Shown: in pieces, positions 18,618 through 27,544 of the stretch | How positions within the stretch are numbered: position 1 is the stretch's first letter | How the letters are laid out: every line of letters begins with the position of its first letter | Source of the DNA: Phenylobacterium sp. | Lineage (GTDB): Bacteria; Pseudomonadota; Alphaproteobacteria; Caulobacterales; Caulobacteraceae | Assembly: GCA_018001015.1 (NCBI GenBank) | Contig: JAGNIV010000009.1 | Coordinates: forward strand, 62,001 to 126,000 | DNA: 64,000 bases | Reading direction: 5' to 3' | The notes under the pieces: generated by a model | The model's input: only the letters and a program-made list of their open reading frames with translations | Databases searched by the model: none | Told to the model about the DNA's origin: nothing | Translations under genes and position numbers: made by a program

Positions 18618-19352
18618 ATGTCCGAGTTTCCCGCCCTGCAGCCGCGGTTCCTGGCCGCGCCCGATGACGCCCTCCTCGAGCCCTCCGGGCGATCACGGCA
18701 TGCTCCGCGCATCCTGCTGCTCTACGGATCGCTGCGGGAGCGCTCCTTCAGCCGGCTCCTGGTGGAGGAGGCGGCGCGCATTCTTCAAAGGCTCGGCGCC
18801 GAGACCAAGATCTTCGATCCCCGCGAGCTGCCCCTGCCCGACGCGACCGCCGCTTCGCATCCGAAGGTGCAGGAGTTGCGCGCGCTTTCTCTGTGGTCGG
18901 AGGGCCAGGTCTGGTGCAGCCCTGAGCGGCACGGGGCGATCAGCGCGGTGATGAAGGCGCAGATCGATTGGATTCCACTTGAAGTCGGCAGTTTGCGGCC
19001 GACCCAGGGCCGCACCTTGGCGGTGATGCAGGTCAGCGGCGGCTCCCAGTCGTTCAACGCCGTCAACACCCTGCGGCTGCTGGGTCGCTGGATGCGGATG
19101 ATCACCATCCCCAACCAGTCTTCGGTGGCCAAGGCCTACACGGAGTTCGGCGACGACGACCGCATGAAGCCGTCGGCCTACTACGATCGCGTCGTCGATG
19201 TCATGGAAGAGCTGATGAAGTTCACCCTGCTGACCCGTGACCGCGCCGACTATCTGGTGGACCGCTACAGCGAACGCAAAGCGGCCGAGGGGACGACCAC
19301 CGGGACCGAGCTCGCGGCCGCCGCCATGGCTCACGAGACGCCAGGCGCCTAA
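18618..19352 (+). CDS. arsH: ArsH, NADPH-dependent FMN reductase / organoarsenical resistance
   Basis: A 244-residue flavodoxin-fold protein: phosphate-binding [21 protein letters not shown] (about 35-55), [23 protein letters not shown], and the conserved [25 protein letters not shown]. ArsH oxidises trivalent organoarsenicals and reduces FMN with NADPH. The ATG at 18618 follows GAGAG by about 10 nt; an in-frame extension into the arsC/arsR region is rejected as antisense. It completes the resistance cassette and is followed by an 11-bp hairpin shared with convergent purH. Confidence 0.95.
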   Translation: MSEFPALQPRFLAAPDDALLEPSGRSRHAPRILLLYGSLRERSFSRLLVEEAARILQRLGAETKIFDPRELPLPDATAASHPKVQELRALSLWSEGQVWCSPERHGAISAVMKAQIDWIPLEVGSLRPTQGRTLAVMQVSGGSQSFNAVNTLRLLGRWMRMITIPNQSSVAKAYTEFGDDDRMKPSAYYDRVVDVMEELMKFTLLTRDRADYLVDRYSERKAAEGTTTGTELAAAAMAHETPGA

Positions 19353-19360
19353 GGCCTTTC

Positions 19361-19386
19361 AGGGTCAGATGGCGTCATCTGACCCT
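19361..19386. terminator. hairpin between arsH and purH, member of a repeated hairpin family
   Basis: AGGGTCAGATG (19361-19371) pairs perfectly with CATCTGACCCT (19376-19386) around GCGT. The same stem recurs at 46192-46215 with loop GAAT. It lies between convergent stops and followed by a CTCAAAAG, so may terminate either gene. Confidence 0.6.
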
Positions 19387-19426
19387 CTCAAAAGCCGGGG
19401 GCGGCTTGCACCCAACGTCGCCCGCC

Positions 19427-21019
19427 CTAATGGCGGAAGACGCGCACGCCCGTGAACACCATGGCGATGCCGCGCTCGTCGGCGGCGTCGATGACCTTCT
19501 GATCGCCGATGGAGCCGCCCGGCTGGATGACGGCTGTGCAGCCGGCTTCGGCGGCCTGGATCAGGCCGTCGGGGAACGGGAAGAAGGCTTCCGAAGCGCA
19601 GGCCGAGCCCTTGAGGTCCAGGCCGAAGTCGGCGGCGCGCAGGGCCGCGATGCGGGCGCTATCCTTGCGGTTCATCTGGCCGGCGCCGACGCCAAGCGTC
19701 TGGCCCGCTCGGGCATAGACGATGGCGTTGGATTTCACGTGCTTGGCGATGGTGAAGGCGAACAACATGTCGCGGACTTCGTCGTCGGTGGGCGCGCGCT
19801 TGGTGACGACCTTGAGATCGGCCGCGGTCAGGCGAGCGTCGTCGCGGCTCTGCACCAGGAAGCCCCCGGACACCGACTTGAAGGTGGTCCCGGCCGCCAG
19901 GGGATCGGGCAGGCCGCCGGTGGTCAGCAGGCGCACATTCTTCTTCTTGGCGAACAGGGCGACCGCGTCGGCGTCGGCGTCCGGGGCGATCACCACCTCG
20001 GTGAGCAGCTTGAGGATTTCGGTGGCGGTGGCGGCGTCCAGCTTCTGGTTCAGGGCGATGATGCCGCCAAAGGCGCTGGTGGGGTCGCAGGCCAAGGCCC
20101 GCTCATAGGCCTCCACCATGGTCTTGCCGGTGGCCAGGCCGCACGGATTGGCGTGCTTGATGATGGCGCAGGCAGGACCGCTCGCGGGGTCGAACTCGGC
20201 GATCAGCTCGAAGGCCGCGTCGGTGTCGTTGATGTTGTTGTAGCTGAGCTCCTTGCCCTGGAGCTGTTTGGCGGTGGCCACGCCCGGACGCGGATCGGCG
20301 AAGCGGTAGAAACTGGCCGACTGGTGGGGATTCTCTCCATAGCGCATGGTCTGGACCAGCTCCCCGCCGATGGCCTTGCGCTTCGGCGCCGTGTCGCCCA
20401 GCGCCTGAGCGAACCAGGCGGAGATCGCCGCGTCATAGGTGGCGGTGCGGGCATAGGCCCGCGCGGCCAGGGTCTTGCGCAGCGCCAGGCTGGTGGTCCC
20501 GGTGGCCTTCAGTTCGGCCAGCACCTCTTGCAGATCGGCGATCTCGGTGCAGACACAGACATAGCCGTGGTTCTTGGCCGCCGAGCGGATCATGGCCGGC
20601 CCGCCGATGTCGATGTTCTCGACGCAGGTTTCGAAGTCGCCCCCGGCCGCCACCGTCTGCTCGAAGGGGTAGAGGTTCACATAGACCAGGTCGATGCCGC
20701 CGATGCCGTGGTCCGCCATGGCCTTGGCGTGGTCAGGGGCGTCGCGAACGGCCAGCAAGCCGCCATGGACGATGGGGTGCAGGGTCTTGACCCGGCCGTC
20801 CATCATCTCAGGGAAGCTGGTGAGGTCGGAGATGTCCTTCACCGCCAGGCCGGCGGCGGCGATGGCGGCTCGGGTGCCGCCGGTGGAGACCAGTTCGACG
20901 CCAAGCTCGGCCAGAACCTTGGCGGCGTCGATGAGGCCGGTCTTGTCGGAGACGGAAATCAGGGCGCGCCGGATAGGGGCGTGGTCGGCGGGTTTGGGGA
21001 AGTCGGGGGCTGCGGGCAC
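19427..21019 (-). CDS. purH: bifunctional AICAR formyltransferase / IMP cyclohydrolase
   Basis: PurH catalyses the last two steps of IMP synthesis. The 530-residue protein has the N-terminal cyclohydrolase ([36 protein letters not shown]) and the C-terminal transformylase with [11 protein letters not shown], the catalytic KHANPCGLA motif and a C-terminal [36 protein letters not shown]. Start is GTG at 21019; the preceding AAGGA lies 6 nt upstream inside a hairpin that forms the expression platform of a ZTP-type leader. The heparinase-like gene ends 131 nt upstream. Confidence 0.98.
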   Translation of the reverse strand: MPAAPDFPKPADHAPIRRALISVSDKTGLIDAAKVLAELGVELVSTGGTRAAIAAAGLAVKDISDLTSFPEMMDGRVKTLHPIVHGGLLAVRDAPDHAKAMADHGIGGIDLVYVNLYPFEQTVAAGGDFETCVENIDIGGPAMIRSAAKNHGYVCVCTEIADLQEVLAELKATGTTSLALRKTLAARAYARTATYDAAISAWFAQALGDTAPKRKAIGGELVQTMRYGENPHQSASFYRFADPRPGVATAKQLQGKELSYNNINDTDAAFELIAEFDPASGPACAIIKHANPCGLATGKTMVEAYERALACDPTSAFGGIIALNQKLDAATATEILKLLTEVVIAPDADADAVALFAKKKNVRLLTTGGLPDPLAAGTTFKSVSGGFLVQSRDDARLTAADLKVVTKRAPTDDEVRDMLFAFTIAKHVKSNAIVYARAGQTLGVGAGQMNRKDSARIAALRAADFGLDLKGSACASEAFFPFPDGLIQAAEAGCTAVIQPGGSIGDQKVIDAADERGIAMVFTGVRVFRH

Positions 21020-21122
21020 GGCAAATCCTTCATCGTTTCAGGAATTTGCCCAGGCGAGCGGCATATGGACCCCGCGCTCCCCGGTGGTCTCCCACCTCAG
21101 TTCGCCAGTCACGCAGGTCGCG
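21020..21122 (-). promoter_or_regulatory. ZTP (pfl) riboswitch in the purH leader
   Basis: Read on the minus strand, the leader contains GACTGGCGAAC, then GGTGGGAGACCACCGGGGAG, a variable stem and CCGCTCGCCTGGGC. This order and spacing match the consensus of the pfl/ZTP riboswitch, which senses the purine intermediate ZMP/ZTP. Immediately after the aptamer, GGCAAATTCCT pairs with AGGATTTGCC, sequestering the AAGGA ribosome-binding site directly before the GTG of purH. The 5' strand of that hairpin overlaps the conserved 3' end of the aptamer (GGGC), so ligand binding should free the site: a translational ON switch. It makes sense because PurH consumes ZMP. Confidence 0.9.
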
Positions 21123-21150
21123 GTGGCTGTAGGCCCGTGGCGAGATTTCG

Positions 21151-22878
21151 TCAATGCGGCGGGGGCCAGGCCTCGGCGGCCGCGAGCTTCCAGCGCACCC
21201 GGGCGCCGGCGTCCAGGCGGGCGTTGCCGCGCAGCACGATCTGGTGGGTCCGCTTGGGCAGGCCCTCCTGGAAATAGACCGAGGTTTCCACGGCCACTTC
21301 CTGGGCATCATTGCGCAACCACCAGCCGGTCTCATCGCCCTCGGCCCGCAACAGCACGCTCTTGCCGTCCCGCGCCAGGCTGGCGCGGACGTCGGGATGG
21401 ACGTGGAAGCGGACCATGAAGGGCGTGAAACGGCGGGCTTCCGGGTCGCCGCCGGGCTCGGACACCGGCGTCAGCCGCTCCTCGCCCCGCAGTTCGTCGG
21501 CGGCCAGGTCCAGGAACAGGCGGCGCTCGTGGCGCAGGCCAAAGCGTGGAACCCAACCCTCGTGCGACATCTCCAGCCACAGGGCCTGGGGCGTCTCGTG
21601 GCGCTGGGCGGCGACCGCGTCATAGGCGTCGACCAGGCGCGGGCCCAGGGCGTTGGCCCGGAAACCGCGCAAGGGTTCACCGCAGGACGCGTCCCCAACC
21701 CCCACCGTCGAACTGGCGTCGGCCAGGCGCAGGGCCTGGGGGCCGTTGGCCTCCGGCGACCAGGCGCAGGCGACGATCATGCGGCGGCCCGCCGCGAGCA
21801 CCTCGATGGCGAGCGGCTGGGCGCAGGCGGTTACGCTCCAGGCCCCTTCGGCGGGCGGGGCGCAATCGGCGAGGATCTGCAGGCTACGGCCCTCCAGCCG
21901 CTGATAGCCGTTGCGGGCGACCGGCGCGCGCTGGACCGACGCCTCGCTGGCGCGGGCGGCGGCGACATAGTGTCGGCTGGCCGCCTCCCCGCCCTGCAGG
22001 TCGGGCAGACAGCCGTCGGCCAGGGTGAAGAAGCGCACGGCGCCGGTCAGCCGGTCCATGGCCCGCATCATTTCGTCGGGCGCCGCGATGCCACGCTGCA
22101 CCAGGGCCTCGTCCAGGGCCTGCAAATCCAGCAGCAGCTCCAACGCCGCCCGCGGACTGCGCGAGGCGTGGCCGCCGTCGGGCTGGACGGTCACGGGCAG
22201 CGCGCGTTCGAGGCGCAGGAGCCCATGATCGATGATTTTTTCCCCGGCTTCACCGGACAGGACCGTCCCGGCCAGGGTTGCGGCCACGGCGCGTTCGGCG
22301 GCCCGCACCGGACCGTCGATGCTGTCGAGCAGGTGCCGGGCCTGGCGGGCGATATCCAGGGTGATCAGGGCGACCTCGGCGTCAGAGGCCTGGGCACACA
22401 GGGTCCTCGCCGCGCAGGCCAGGTTGAAGGTTCGCCGCTCAAGCACCTCCGGCGCCCAGGAGAACCCGTTCCAGCGGCCGAACACCCGGCTCCAGTCGAG
22501 GGTCAGGCGCAGACCCTCCGCCGCGCCGGCCTCCCCGGTGGAGAGCAGGTCGGGCATCCAGTCGAAGCGGTGCAGGATCGCGGCGAACCGGCGGGTCGGG
22601 CTGGGCCGGTCCCAGGGATCGCCGCGGGTTCCCGTCTCCAGGGTCGCGCCGCCGAACACGAAGCGGCCGTCCAGGATGCGGCGGCCGGCCTCCGGATTGA
22701 CCGGGCGGGGATTGCGCGGACTCGCGGCCAGGCCCTCGGGCCGAGGACGCGCCAGCAGCCAGCGATGCAGGGGGTTGCCCGCCCACTCGCGGCGCGCCTG
22801 GCGCTTCAGGCCTTGGGCAAGCGCGAGAAGGAAGACTCGGCCGGGCAGGCGTGACAAAGCCGGAAGGCCGCCCGCCAT
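21151..22878 (-). CDS. heparinase II/III family protein
   Basis: A 575-residue protein with an N-terminal alpha-helical toroid region and a C-terminal heparinase II/III-like beta domain (from about 340: GYQRLEGRSLQILADCAPP, then LWLEMSHEGWVPRFGLRHERRLFLD). A gene of this family commonly lies between rpe and purH in Alphaproteobacteria. Substrate is unknown; an exopolysaccharide or glycosaminoglycan-like uronate polymer is possible but unproven. No clear signal peptide is seen, though the N-terminus is basic and hydrophobic. It starts 7 nt after rpe. Confidence 0.88.
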   Translation of the reverse strand: MAGGLPALSRLPGRVFLLALAQGLKRQARREWAGNPLHRWLLARPRPEGLAASPRNPRPVNPEAGRRILDGRFVFGGATLETGTRGDPWDRPSPTRRFAAILHRFDWMPDLLSTGEAGAAEGLRLTLDWSRVFGRWNGFSWAPEVLERRTFNLACAARTLCAQASDAEVALITLDIARQARHLLDSIDGPVRAAERAVAATLAGTVLSGEAGEKIIDHGLLRLERALPVTVQPDGGHASRSPRAALELLLDLQALDEALVQRGIAAPDEMMRAMDRLTGAVRFFTLADGCLPDLQGGEAASRHYVAAARASEASVQRAPVARNGYQRLEGRSLQILADCAPPAEGAWSVTACAQPLAIEVLAAGRRMIVACAWSPEANGPQALRLADASSTVGVGDASCGEPLRGFRANALGPRLVDAYDAVAAQRHETPQALWLEMSHEGWVPRFGLRHERRLFLDLAADELRGEERLTPVSEPGGDPEARRFTPFMVRFHVHPDVRASLARDGKSVLLRAEGDETGWWLRNDAQEVAVETSVYFQEGLPKRTHQIVLRGNARLDAGARVRWKLAAAEAWPPPH

Positions 22879-22885
22879 GCTCGCC

Positions 22886-23545
22886 CTACCCGCCCTTCAG
22901 GGCGGCGATATTGGCGGCGTAGGCGCTGGGCCCGCCCTTGAACACCGCGGTCCCGGCCACCAGGGCCGTCGCGCCGGCGGCCATGCAGAGCGGCGCGGTC
23001 TCCACCGTCACCCCGCCATCGACCTCAAGGTCGATGTCGCGGTCGCCGATCATCTCCCGCAGCTTCGCGATCTTGGCGAGCTGGGAATGCATGAACTTCT
23101 GGCCGCCGAAGCCGGGGTTGATGGACATCACCAGGATCAGGTCGATCTCGTCCATCATCCACTCGATCACCGAGGGCGAGGTGGACGGGTTGAACACCAC
23201 GCCGGCCTTGCAGCCCAGTTCGCGGATTCGCTTCAGCGTGCGGTTCAGGTGCGGGCCGCTCTCCGGATGGACGCTGATGATATCGGCGCCGGCCTGCGCG
23301 AAGGCTTCCAGGTAGTTGTCCGCCGGGGCGATCATCAGGTGGACGTCGAAGGGGATCGAGACGTGGGGCTTCAGCGCCTTCACGATGTCGGGACCGAGCG
23401 TGATGTTGGGCACGAAGTGGCCGTCCATCACATCGATATGCAGCCAGTCGGCGCCCGCCGCCTCAACGGCGCGGCATTCCTCCCCCAGCTTGGCGAAGTC
23501 GGACGCCAGGATGGACGGGGCGATGATCGGGGTGCGCGCGGTCAT
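22886..23545 (-). CDS. rpe: ribulose-phosphate 3-epimerase
   Basis: A 219-residue TIM-barrel protein: [17 protein letters not shown], the metal-binding [36 protein letters not shown] and [11 protein letters not shown]. It interconverts ribulose-5-phosphate and xylulose-5-phosphate in the pentose phosphate pathway. All metal ligands of the family appear conserved. It is followed closely by the heparinase-like gene. Confidence 0.97.
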   Translation of the reverse strand: MTARTPIIAPSILASDFAKLGEECRAVEAAGADWLHIDVMDGHFVPNITLGPDIVKALKPHVSIPFDVHLMIAPADNYLEAFAQAGADIISVHPESGPHLNRTLKRIRELGCKAGVVFNPSTSPSVIEWMMDEIDLILVMSINPGFGGQKFMHSQLAKIAKLREMIGDRDIDLEVDGGVTVETAPLCMAAGATALVAGTAVFKGGPSAYAANIAALKGG

Positions 23546-23645
23546 GGTCCCGACTTAGCGGCGCCGGATGGCCGGGACAAGGCAGACCTTGGACTTGGAG
23601 GGGGATGCGGGCGGAAAGCCGGTTCCCACCTTTCCTCACCCCCCT

Positions 23646-24932
23646 CTAGACTTGGCGGATGTAGCGGGCGACGAAGAAGCCGTCCGTTCCGCCCACAAGG
23701 TGATGTGGCAGGATTCTGAGCGTGCCGTCGGACCGCAGACTGGCCTCCGGCGCTCCACCTTCGCCGGGCGTCATGGGCGCCAGGGCGAATTCCGGGTTGC
23801 GGGCCAGGAAGCCGGGGGTCTGGGCCTCGCCCTCCTCCGGCTCCAGGGAGCAGACGCAATAGACCAGGCGACCGCCCGGCTTCACCCGTTTGGCGGCGGA
23901 ATCCAGCAGCCGGGACTGGACGCCGGCCAGGGCGGCGACGTCGCCGGGCTTGGCCGCCCAGAGCACATCGGGGTTGCGACGATAGGTGCCCGTGGCGCTG
24001 CAGGGCGCGTCCAGCAGCACGGCGTCGAAGGTGCGCTGATCGGGCCAGCTTCCGGCGTCGTCGGTGGCGGTCTCGGCGGTGAGCCCCATGCGGGCGAGGT
24101 TCTCGGCGACCCGGACCAGGCGCGGGGCCGAACGATCGACGGCCACGACCGAGGCGCCGGCGGCGGCCAGTTGCAGGGTCTTGCCGCCGGGGGCGGCGCA
24201 GAGGTCCAGAGCGCTCTCGCCGGGCTGCACGGCCAGCAGTCGCGCGGGCACGGCGGCGCTGGCGTCCTGCACCCACCAGACGCCGTCGGCGAAGCCGGGC
24301 CAGGTGGAGATCTCACCGCGCAGGGCCGAGCGCAGGGTCCCACCGGAGAGTTCTTCGGCCTCCAAGGCCACGGTCAGGTCGGGCGACGACGCCTTGAGGC
24401 TGAGGTCGGTGGCCGGTTCGGCGGCGATCAGGGTGGCCATGGCGCGGGCGGCGGGCTCGCCGAAGGCCGCCGACCAGCGGCTGAACAGCCAGGGGGGGGC
24501 CAACAGCTCCGGATCGGTCATGTCCGGCGGCTCGCGGGTCAGGCCGCGCAGGATGGCGTTGACCACGCCCTTGAAGGCCCGGCCCTCCTTCAACTCGGCC
24601 ACCAGATCGACACTGGTTCCCACGGCGGCGAAGGCCGGCGTGCCCAGCACGAAGGCCTGGGCGGCGCCGAGGCGCAGGATGTTGCGCACCACCTCGGGCG
24701 GCTCGCGGGAGATGCGGCCATCCAGGGCCCGGTCGATGGGACCGAGATGGCGAAGGGTGGCCAGCACCAGGGCGCGGGCGAAACCCCGGTCGCGGGGCTC
24801 CAGGTTGCGGAAGGCCGGCGTGGCGGCCGCCTCGTCGAAGCCCGAGCGGCGGTTCAGGGCCGCGGTGAGCAGGTCGAGGGCGGCGCGGCGCGCAGGCAAG
24901 CCGGCGGCGTCAGGGGCTGAAAGGTCGGTCAC
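23646..24932 (-). CDS. rsmB: 16S rRNA (cytosine-5)-methyltransferase, RsmB family
   Basis: A 428-residue protein with an N-terminal NusB-like helical domain (about 12-140) and a C-terminal Rossmann methyltransferase. The motifs are LDLCAAPGGKTLQLAAAG, VAVDRSAPRL, the first catalytic Cys in DAPCSATGTYRRNPD and the second in YCVCSLEPEEGE. The family methylates C967 of 16S rRNA in E. coli. It starts with GTG at 24932, 190 nt from the divergent DUF1674 gene, and leads the rsmB-rpe-heparinase-purH group. Confidence 0.94.
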   Translation of the reverse strand: MTDLSAPDAAGLPARRAALDLLTAALNRRSGFDEAAATPAFRNLEPRDRGFARALVLATLRHLGPIDRALDGRISREPPEVVRNILRLGAAQAFVLGTPAFAAVGTSVDLVAELKEGRAFKGVVNAILRGLTREPPDMTDPELLAPPWLFSRWSAAFGEPAARAMATLIAAEPATDLSLKASSPDLTVALEAEELSGGTLRSALRGEISTWPGFADGVWWVQDASAAVPARLLAVQPGESALDLCAAPGGKTLQLAAAGASVVAVDRSAPRLVRVAENLARMGLTAETATDDAGSWPDQRTFDAVLLDAPCSATGTYRRNPDVLWAAKPGDVAALAGVQSRLLDSAAKRVKPGGRLVYCVCSLEPEEGEAQTPGFLARNPEFALAPMTPGEGGAPEASLRSDGTLRILPHHLVGGTDGFFVARYIRQV

Positions 24933-25122
24933 GCGGGCGGCGTGCCTGCAAACCGTCCCTTAGGCAAGCCCCGACGTCACCGCGCGCCTCAGGCCAGAGT
25001 CGGCGAGCGGGCGACGCTGAAGATGGTGACGCCGAAGATCCGCAGGCCTGAAATGGGCGGCTCACCCTGGCGACCCTTGGTCCGAACTGGCGCCGGACGC
25101 CGCGCGCGCGTAAATTCAGGGG

Positions 25123-25320
25123 ATGGAAGATGCTGATCCCCCCAACGCCGCCCCTGGCAAGCCGCTGACGGCCGCCGCCCGCCGCGCCCTGGAAGAAGCC
25201 GCCGCCCGTCACGCCGCCGAACAGGAGGCCCAGCTGGCGGCCGAGAACGGCGGCCCCGCCGGCCTCGAGCCCACGCGCTTTGGCGACTGGGAACGCAAGG
25301 GCATCGCCGTCGACTTCTGA
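25123..25320 (+). CDS. DUF1674 protein, SDHAF4-like succinate dehydrogenase assembly factor
   Basis: A 65-residue protein with an Ala/Glu-rich helix followed by the DUF1674 signature at its C-terminus, LEPTRFGDWERKGIAVDF. The family's eukaryotic member SDHAF4 binds the flavinated SdhA subunit and promotes complex II assembly. A stop codon lies in frame 12 nt before the ATG, so the start is fixed; AGGGG touches the ATG, too close for normal Shine-Dalgarno pairing, so leaderless initiation is possible. Divergent from rsmB, a common arrangement. Confidence 0.88.
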   Translation: MEDADPPNAAPGKPLTAAARRALEEAAARHAAEQEAQLAAENGGPAGLEPTRFGDWERKGIAVDF

Positions 25321-25435
25321 CATGGCCCAGCCTGTTAACCTTCGGCGCGGGAGCTTTCGCGCCTGAGGGGTGAGGTGTCGCCGCAACCGCTTATGCCGCC
25401 TAGGTTTCCGCCCACGACGTGTGGCGGAGAGCGTG

Positions 25436-26068
25436 ATGTCCTGGTTAACACGAGCCCTGTTGGGTCTGGCCCTGGCCTTCAGTGCGAGCGCGGCCCTGGC
25501 CGGATGCCCGAACCCCTGCAGCGACGGCCGCGGCGACGGCTATCGTGACGCCCGGTCCAGCTACAGCGGCGGCTACAGCCTGCGCACCTATGGCGACGTG
25601 GCCCAGCACTATGGTTCGCCCGCCTGCGGCCAATGCGCCGCCTTCGCGCACGAGCGCGCCTATGAAGACCGGCGCTATGACGATCAATATGCCGACCGCT
25701 ACGATGATCGCGGCCCGCCCCCCTGCCGCGAACCGCGCTGTGGGTCCACGTGCCGTCAGTGCGGCGAACTGATCCTCTCCAACGCCTTCAGCTACGACGG
25801 CGGCGTCGGTCCCTATCCCGAGGGCGGCTATGGCGGCGGCGGTGGCGGCTACGTTGCCGGGGGCAGGTTCGCCGGCGCGGGGTCCGGGTCCAGCGGGAGC
25901 GCCAGCGCCAGCGCCAGCGCGCGGGCCTCAGCCACGGCCAGCTCCAGCGCCAGCAGCCACGTCAGCATCAATATCGGCCGGGGCGGTGGTGGCCACAAGG
26001 GCGGCGGCGGCGGCGGGTGCAATACCTGTGGCGGCGGCTACAAGGGCGGCTACGGCGGGCACAGGTAG
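25436..26068 (+). CDS. secreted Gly/Ser-rich low-complexity protein
   Basis: A 210-residue protein with a good signal peptide (LTRALLGLALAFSASAALA, residues 4-22) then a Cys-bearing mature part (GCPNPCSDGRGDGY, CGQC, REPRCGSTCRQCGE), a Tyr/Asp/Arg-rich stretch, a Ser-Ala alternating run (about residues 150-180), a short HVSINIGRG strand-like segment and a Gly-rich tail with CNTCGGG. Eleven cysteines suggest disulfides or metal binding. No family recognised. The composition recalls surface or adhesive proteins, but that is inference. An upstream GTG (25370) would hide the signal peptide and is rejected. Confidence 0.72.
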   Translation: MSWLTRALLGLALAFSASAALAGCPNPCSDGRGDGYRDARSSYSGGYSLRTYGDVAQHYGSPACGQCAAFAHERAYEDRRYDDQYADRYDDRGPPPCREPRCGSTCRQCGELILSNAFSYDGGVGPYPEGGYGGGGGGYVAGGRFAGAGSGSSGSASASASARASATASSSASSHVSINIGRGGGGHKGGGGGGCNTCGGGYKGGYGGHR

Positions 26069-26071
26069 ACG

Positions 26072-26782
26072 TTAGATTACGCCCGCCATCTCCGCGGCGA
26101 CCCGGATCGCCGCCTCGCGGGGATCGTTGGCGGCGGTGATCGGGCGACCCACCACCAGATGCGAGGCGCCCGCCTTCAGGGCGTCGGCCGGCGTGGCGGC
26201 GCGGGCCTGGTCGTTCTTCGCCGACCAGTCGGGGCGCACGCCGGGCGTCACCACCAGGAAGCCCTTGCCGCCGATGGACCGCGCCAGGGCCGCCTCGTGC
26301 GGGCTGGCCACCACCCCGTCGCAGCCGGCCGCCACCGCCTGGTGGATGCGGCGCTCCACCAGCGAGCGGGCGGTCTCCGAGAAGCCCATCTCAACGAGGT
26401 CAGGGTCCGACAGGCTGGTGAGCACGGTCACCGCCAGGATCTTGAGGTTGGAGCGGCCCTTCCCGCGCACGGCGGCCTCCATCACCTGCGGCTCGCCATG
26501 TACGGTGAGAAAGTCGCAGCCCGAATCGGCCAGCACCGCGGTCGCGCGCTGCACCGTGGTGCCGATGTCGTGCAGTTTCCAGTCCAGGAACACCTGCTTG
26601 CCCTTGGCCTTCAGCTCACCGGCCAAGGTCATGCCGCCGCCGGTGGCGAACAGCTCCAGCCCCACCTTGTAGAAGCTGACGGTGTCGGAGAGCGCCTCGA
26701 CGATGGCGCGGGCCTCGGCCACGGTGGGCAAGTCCAGCGGGATGATCAGGCGAGGATCGGCTTTGACCAGGGTCTTGGACAT
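26072..26782 (-). CDS. pyrF: orotidine 5'-phosphate decarboxylase
   Basis: A 236-residue TIM-barrel enzyme that converts OMP to UMP. The catalytic D-x-K-x-x-D array is at Asp67-Lys69-Asp72 (FLDWKLHDIG); substrate-phosphate residues are in VVTPGVRPDW and LVVGRPITAANDP. GGAG lies 8 nt before the ATG. It ends 4 nt from the stop of the convergent secreted-protein gene. Confidence 0.97.
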   Translation of the reverse strand: MSKTLVKADPRLIIPLDLPTVAEARAIVEALSDTVSFYKVGLELFATGGGMTLAGELKAKGKQVFLDWKLHDIGTTVQRATAVLADSGCDFLTVHGEPQVMEAAVRGKGRSNLKILAVTVLTSLSDPDLVEMGFSETARSLVERRIHQAVAAGCDGVVASPHEAALARSIGGKGFLVVTPGVRPDWSAKNDQARAATPADALKAGASHLVVGRPITAANDPREAAIRVAAEMAGVI

Positions 26783-26857
26783 GGCTTAGCTCCGGGCAGG
26801 CGCGCGGGCCCTCTCACAGAGGTCGGCGCGGGAAACGAATTGGGCTAAGACGCTGCA

Positions 26858-27544
26858 ATGAGCCCGGCAGACTTCGCGGTCAACTTCTTCGTCGCCCTTT
26901 TCGCCCTGATCGATCCGATCGGCACGGTGCCGCTGTTCGCGGCGGCCACGGTGGGGGTGAAGAGCAAGGATTCGCGGCTGATCGCGGTCTATATCGCCTT
27001 TTTCATCCTGTTCTTTCTGACCTTCTTCTACTTCTCGGGCCTGTCTCTGCTGGCCTTCTTCGGCATCTCTCTGCCGGCCTTCCGGATGGCCGGCGGCATC
27101 ATCCTGTTCCTGCTCGGCCTCGACATGGTGCGCGGCACCATGGCGGGCAGCGTCGAAGCCGACGAGGAGACCGTGGCCGGCGAGGGCCGCGCCCACGCCC
27201 GCAAGCGCTTCGAGCGGATGATCGTGCCCTTCGCCATGCCCCTGTTGATCGGGCCGGGCGCCATCTCCACCGTGATCATCTACGCCAGCGAGGCCAAACG
27301 CTTCGGCCTGGTGGGCGCCGCGGTCGGCGTCTGCGTCATCGCGGCCACCGCGCTCTCCACCATGCTGGCCTTCTGGGCGAGCCCGCTGATCACCCGGATG
27401 CTGGGCAAGATCGGCCTGACCATCGTGGTCCGGGTGCTGGGGCTGATCCTCTGCGCCCTGGCGGTGCAGTTCGTGATGATCGGCATCGCCGACAGCACCC
27501 ACGACGTCATCCTGCGCAAGGCCGCGGCGCCCTACGCCCACTAG
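26858..27544 (+). CDS. MarC family integral membrane protein
   Basis: A 228-residue protein with six hydrophobic segments. Family features are the N-terminal FFVALFALIDPIGTVPLFAA, the RMAGGIILFLLGLDMVRG segment and the second-half repeat PFAMPLLIGPGAISTVI. MarC/NAAT-type proteins are uncharacterised or linked to small-molecule transport; the earlier association with multiple antibiotic resistance was not upheld. It diverges from pyrF and shares its stop tetranucleotide CTAG with the convergent SDR gene. Confidence 0.92.
   Translation: MSPADFAVNFFVALFALIDPIGTVPLFAAATVGVKSKDSRLIAVYIAFFILFFLTFFYFSGLSLLAFFGISLPAFRMAGGIILFLLGLDMVRGTMAGSVEADEETVAGEGRAHARKRFERMIVPFAMPLLIGPGAISTVIIYASEAKRFGLVGAAVGVCVIAATALSTMLAFWASPLITRMLGKIGLTIVVRVLGLILCALAVQFVMIGIADSTHDVILRKAAAPYAH

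Noticed and set aside
16573-19352. ars cassette as part of a mobile island
   Set aside because: Although such cassettes are often transferred, I saw no integrase, transposase, tRNA junction or flanking direct repeat here; base composition was not computed.
25024-25136. Small plus-strand frame before the DUF1674 gene
   Set aside because: Arg/Gly-rich, no ribosome-binding site, overlaps the DUF1674 start in another frame, and no recognisable motif.
25890-25970. Short tandem repeats (AGCGCC-like) that could suggest a CRISPR or microsatellite
   Set aside because: They lie in frame inside the secreted Ser/Ala-rich protein, have no unique spacers and are explained by its low-complexity codons.
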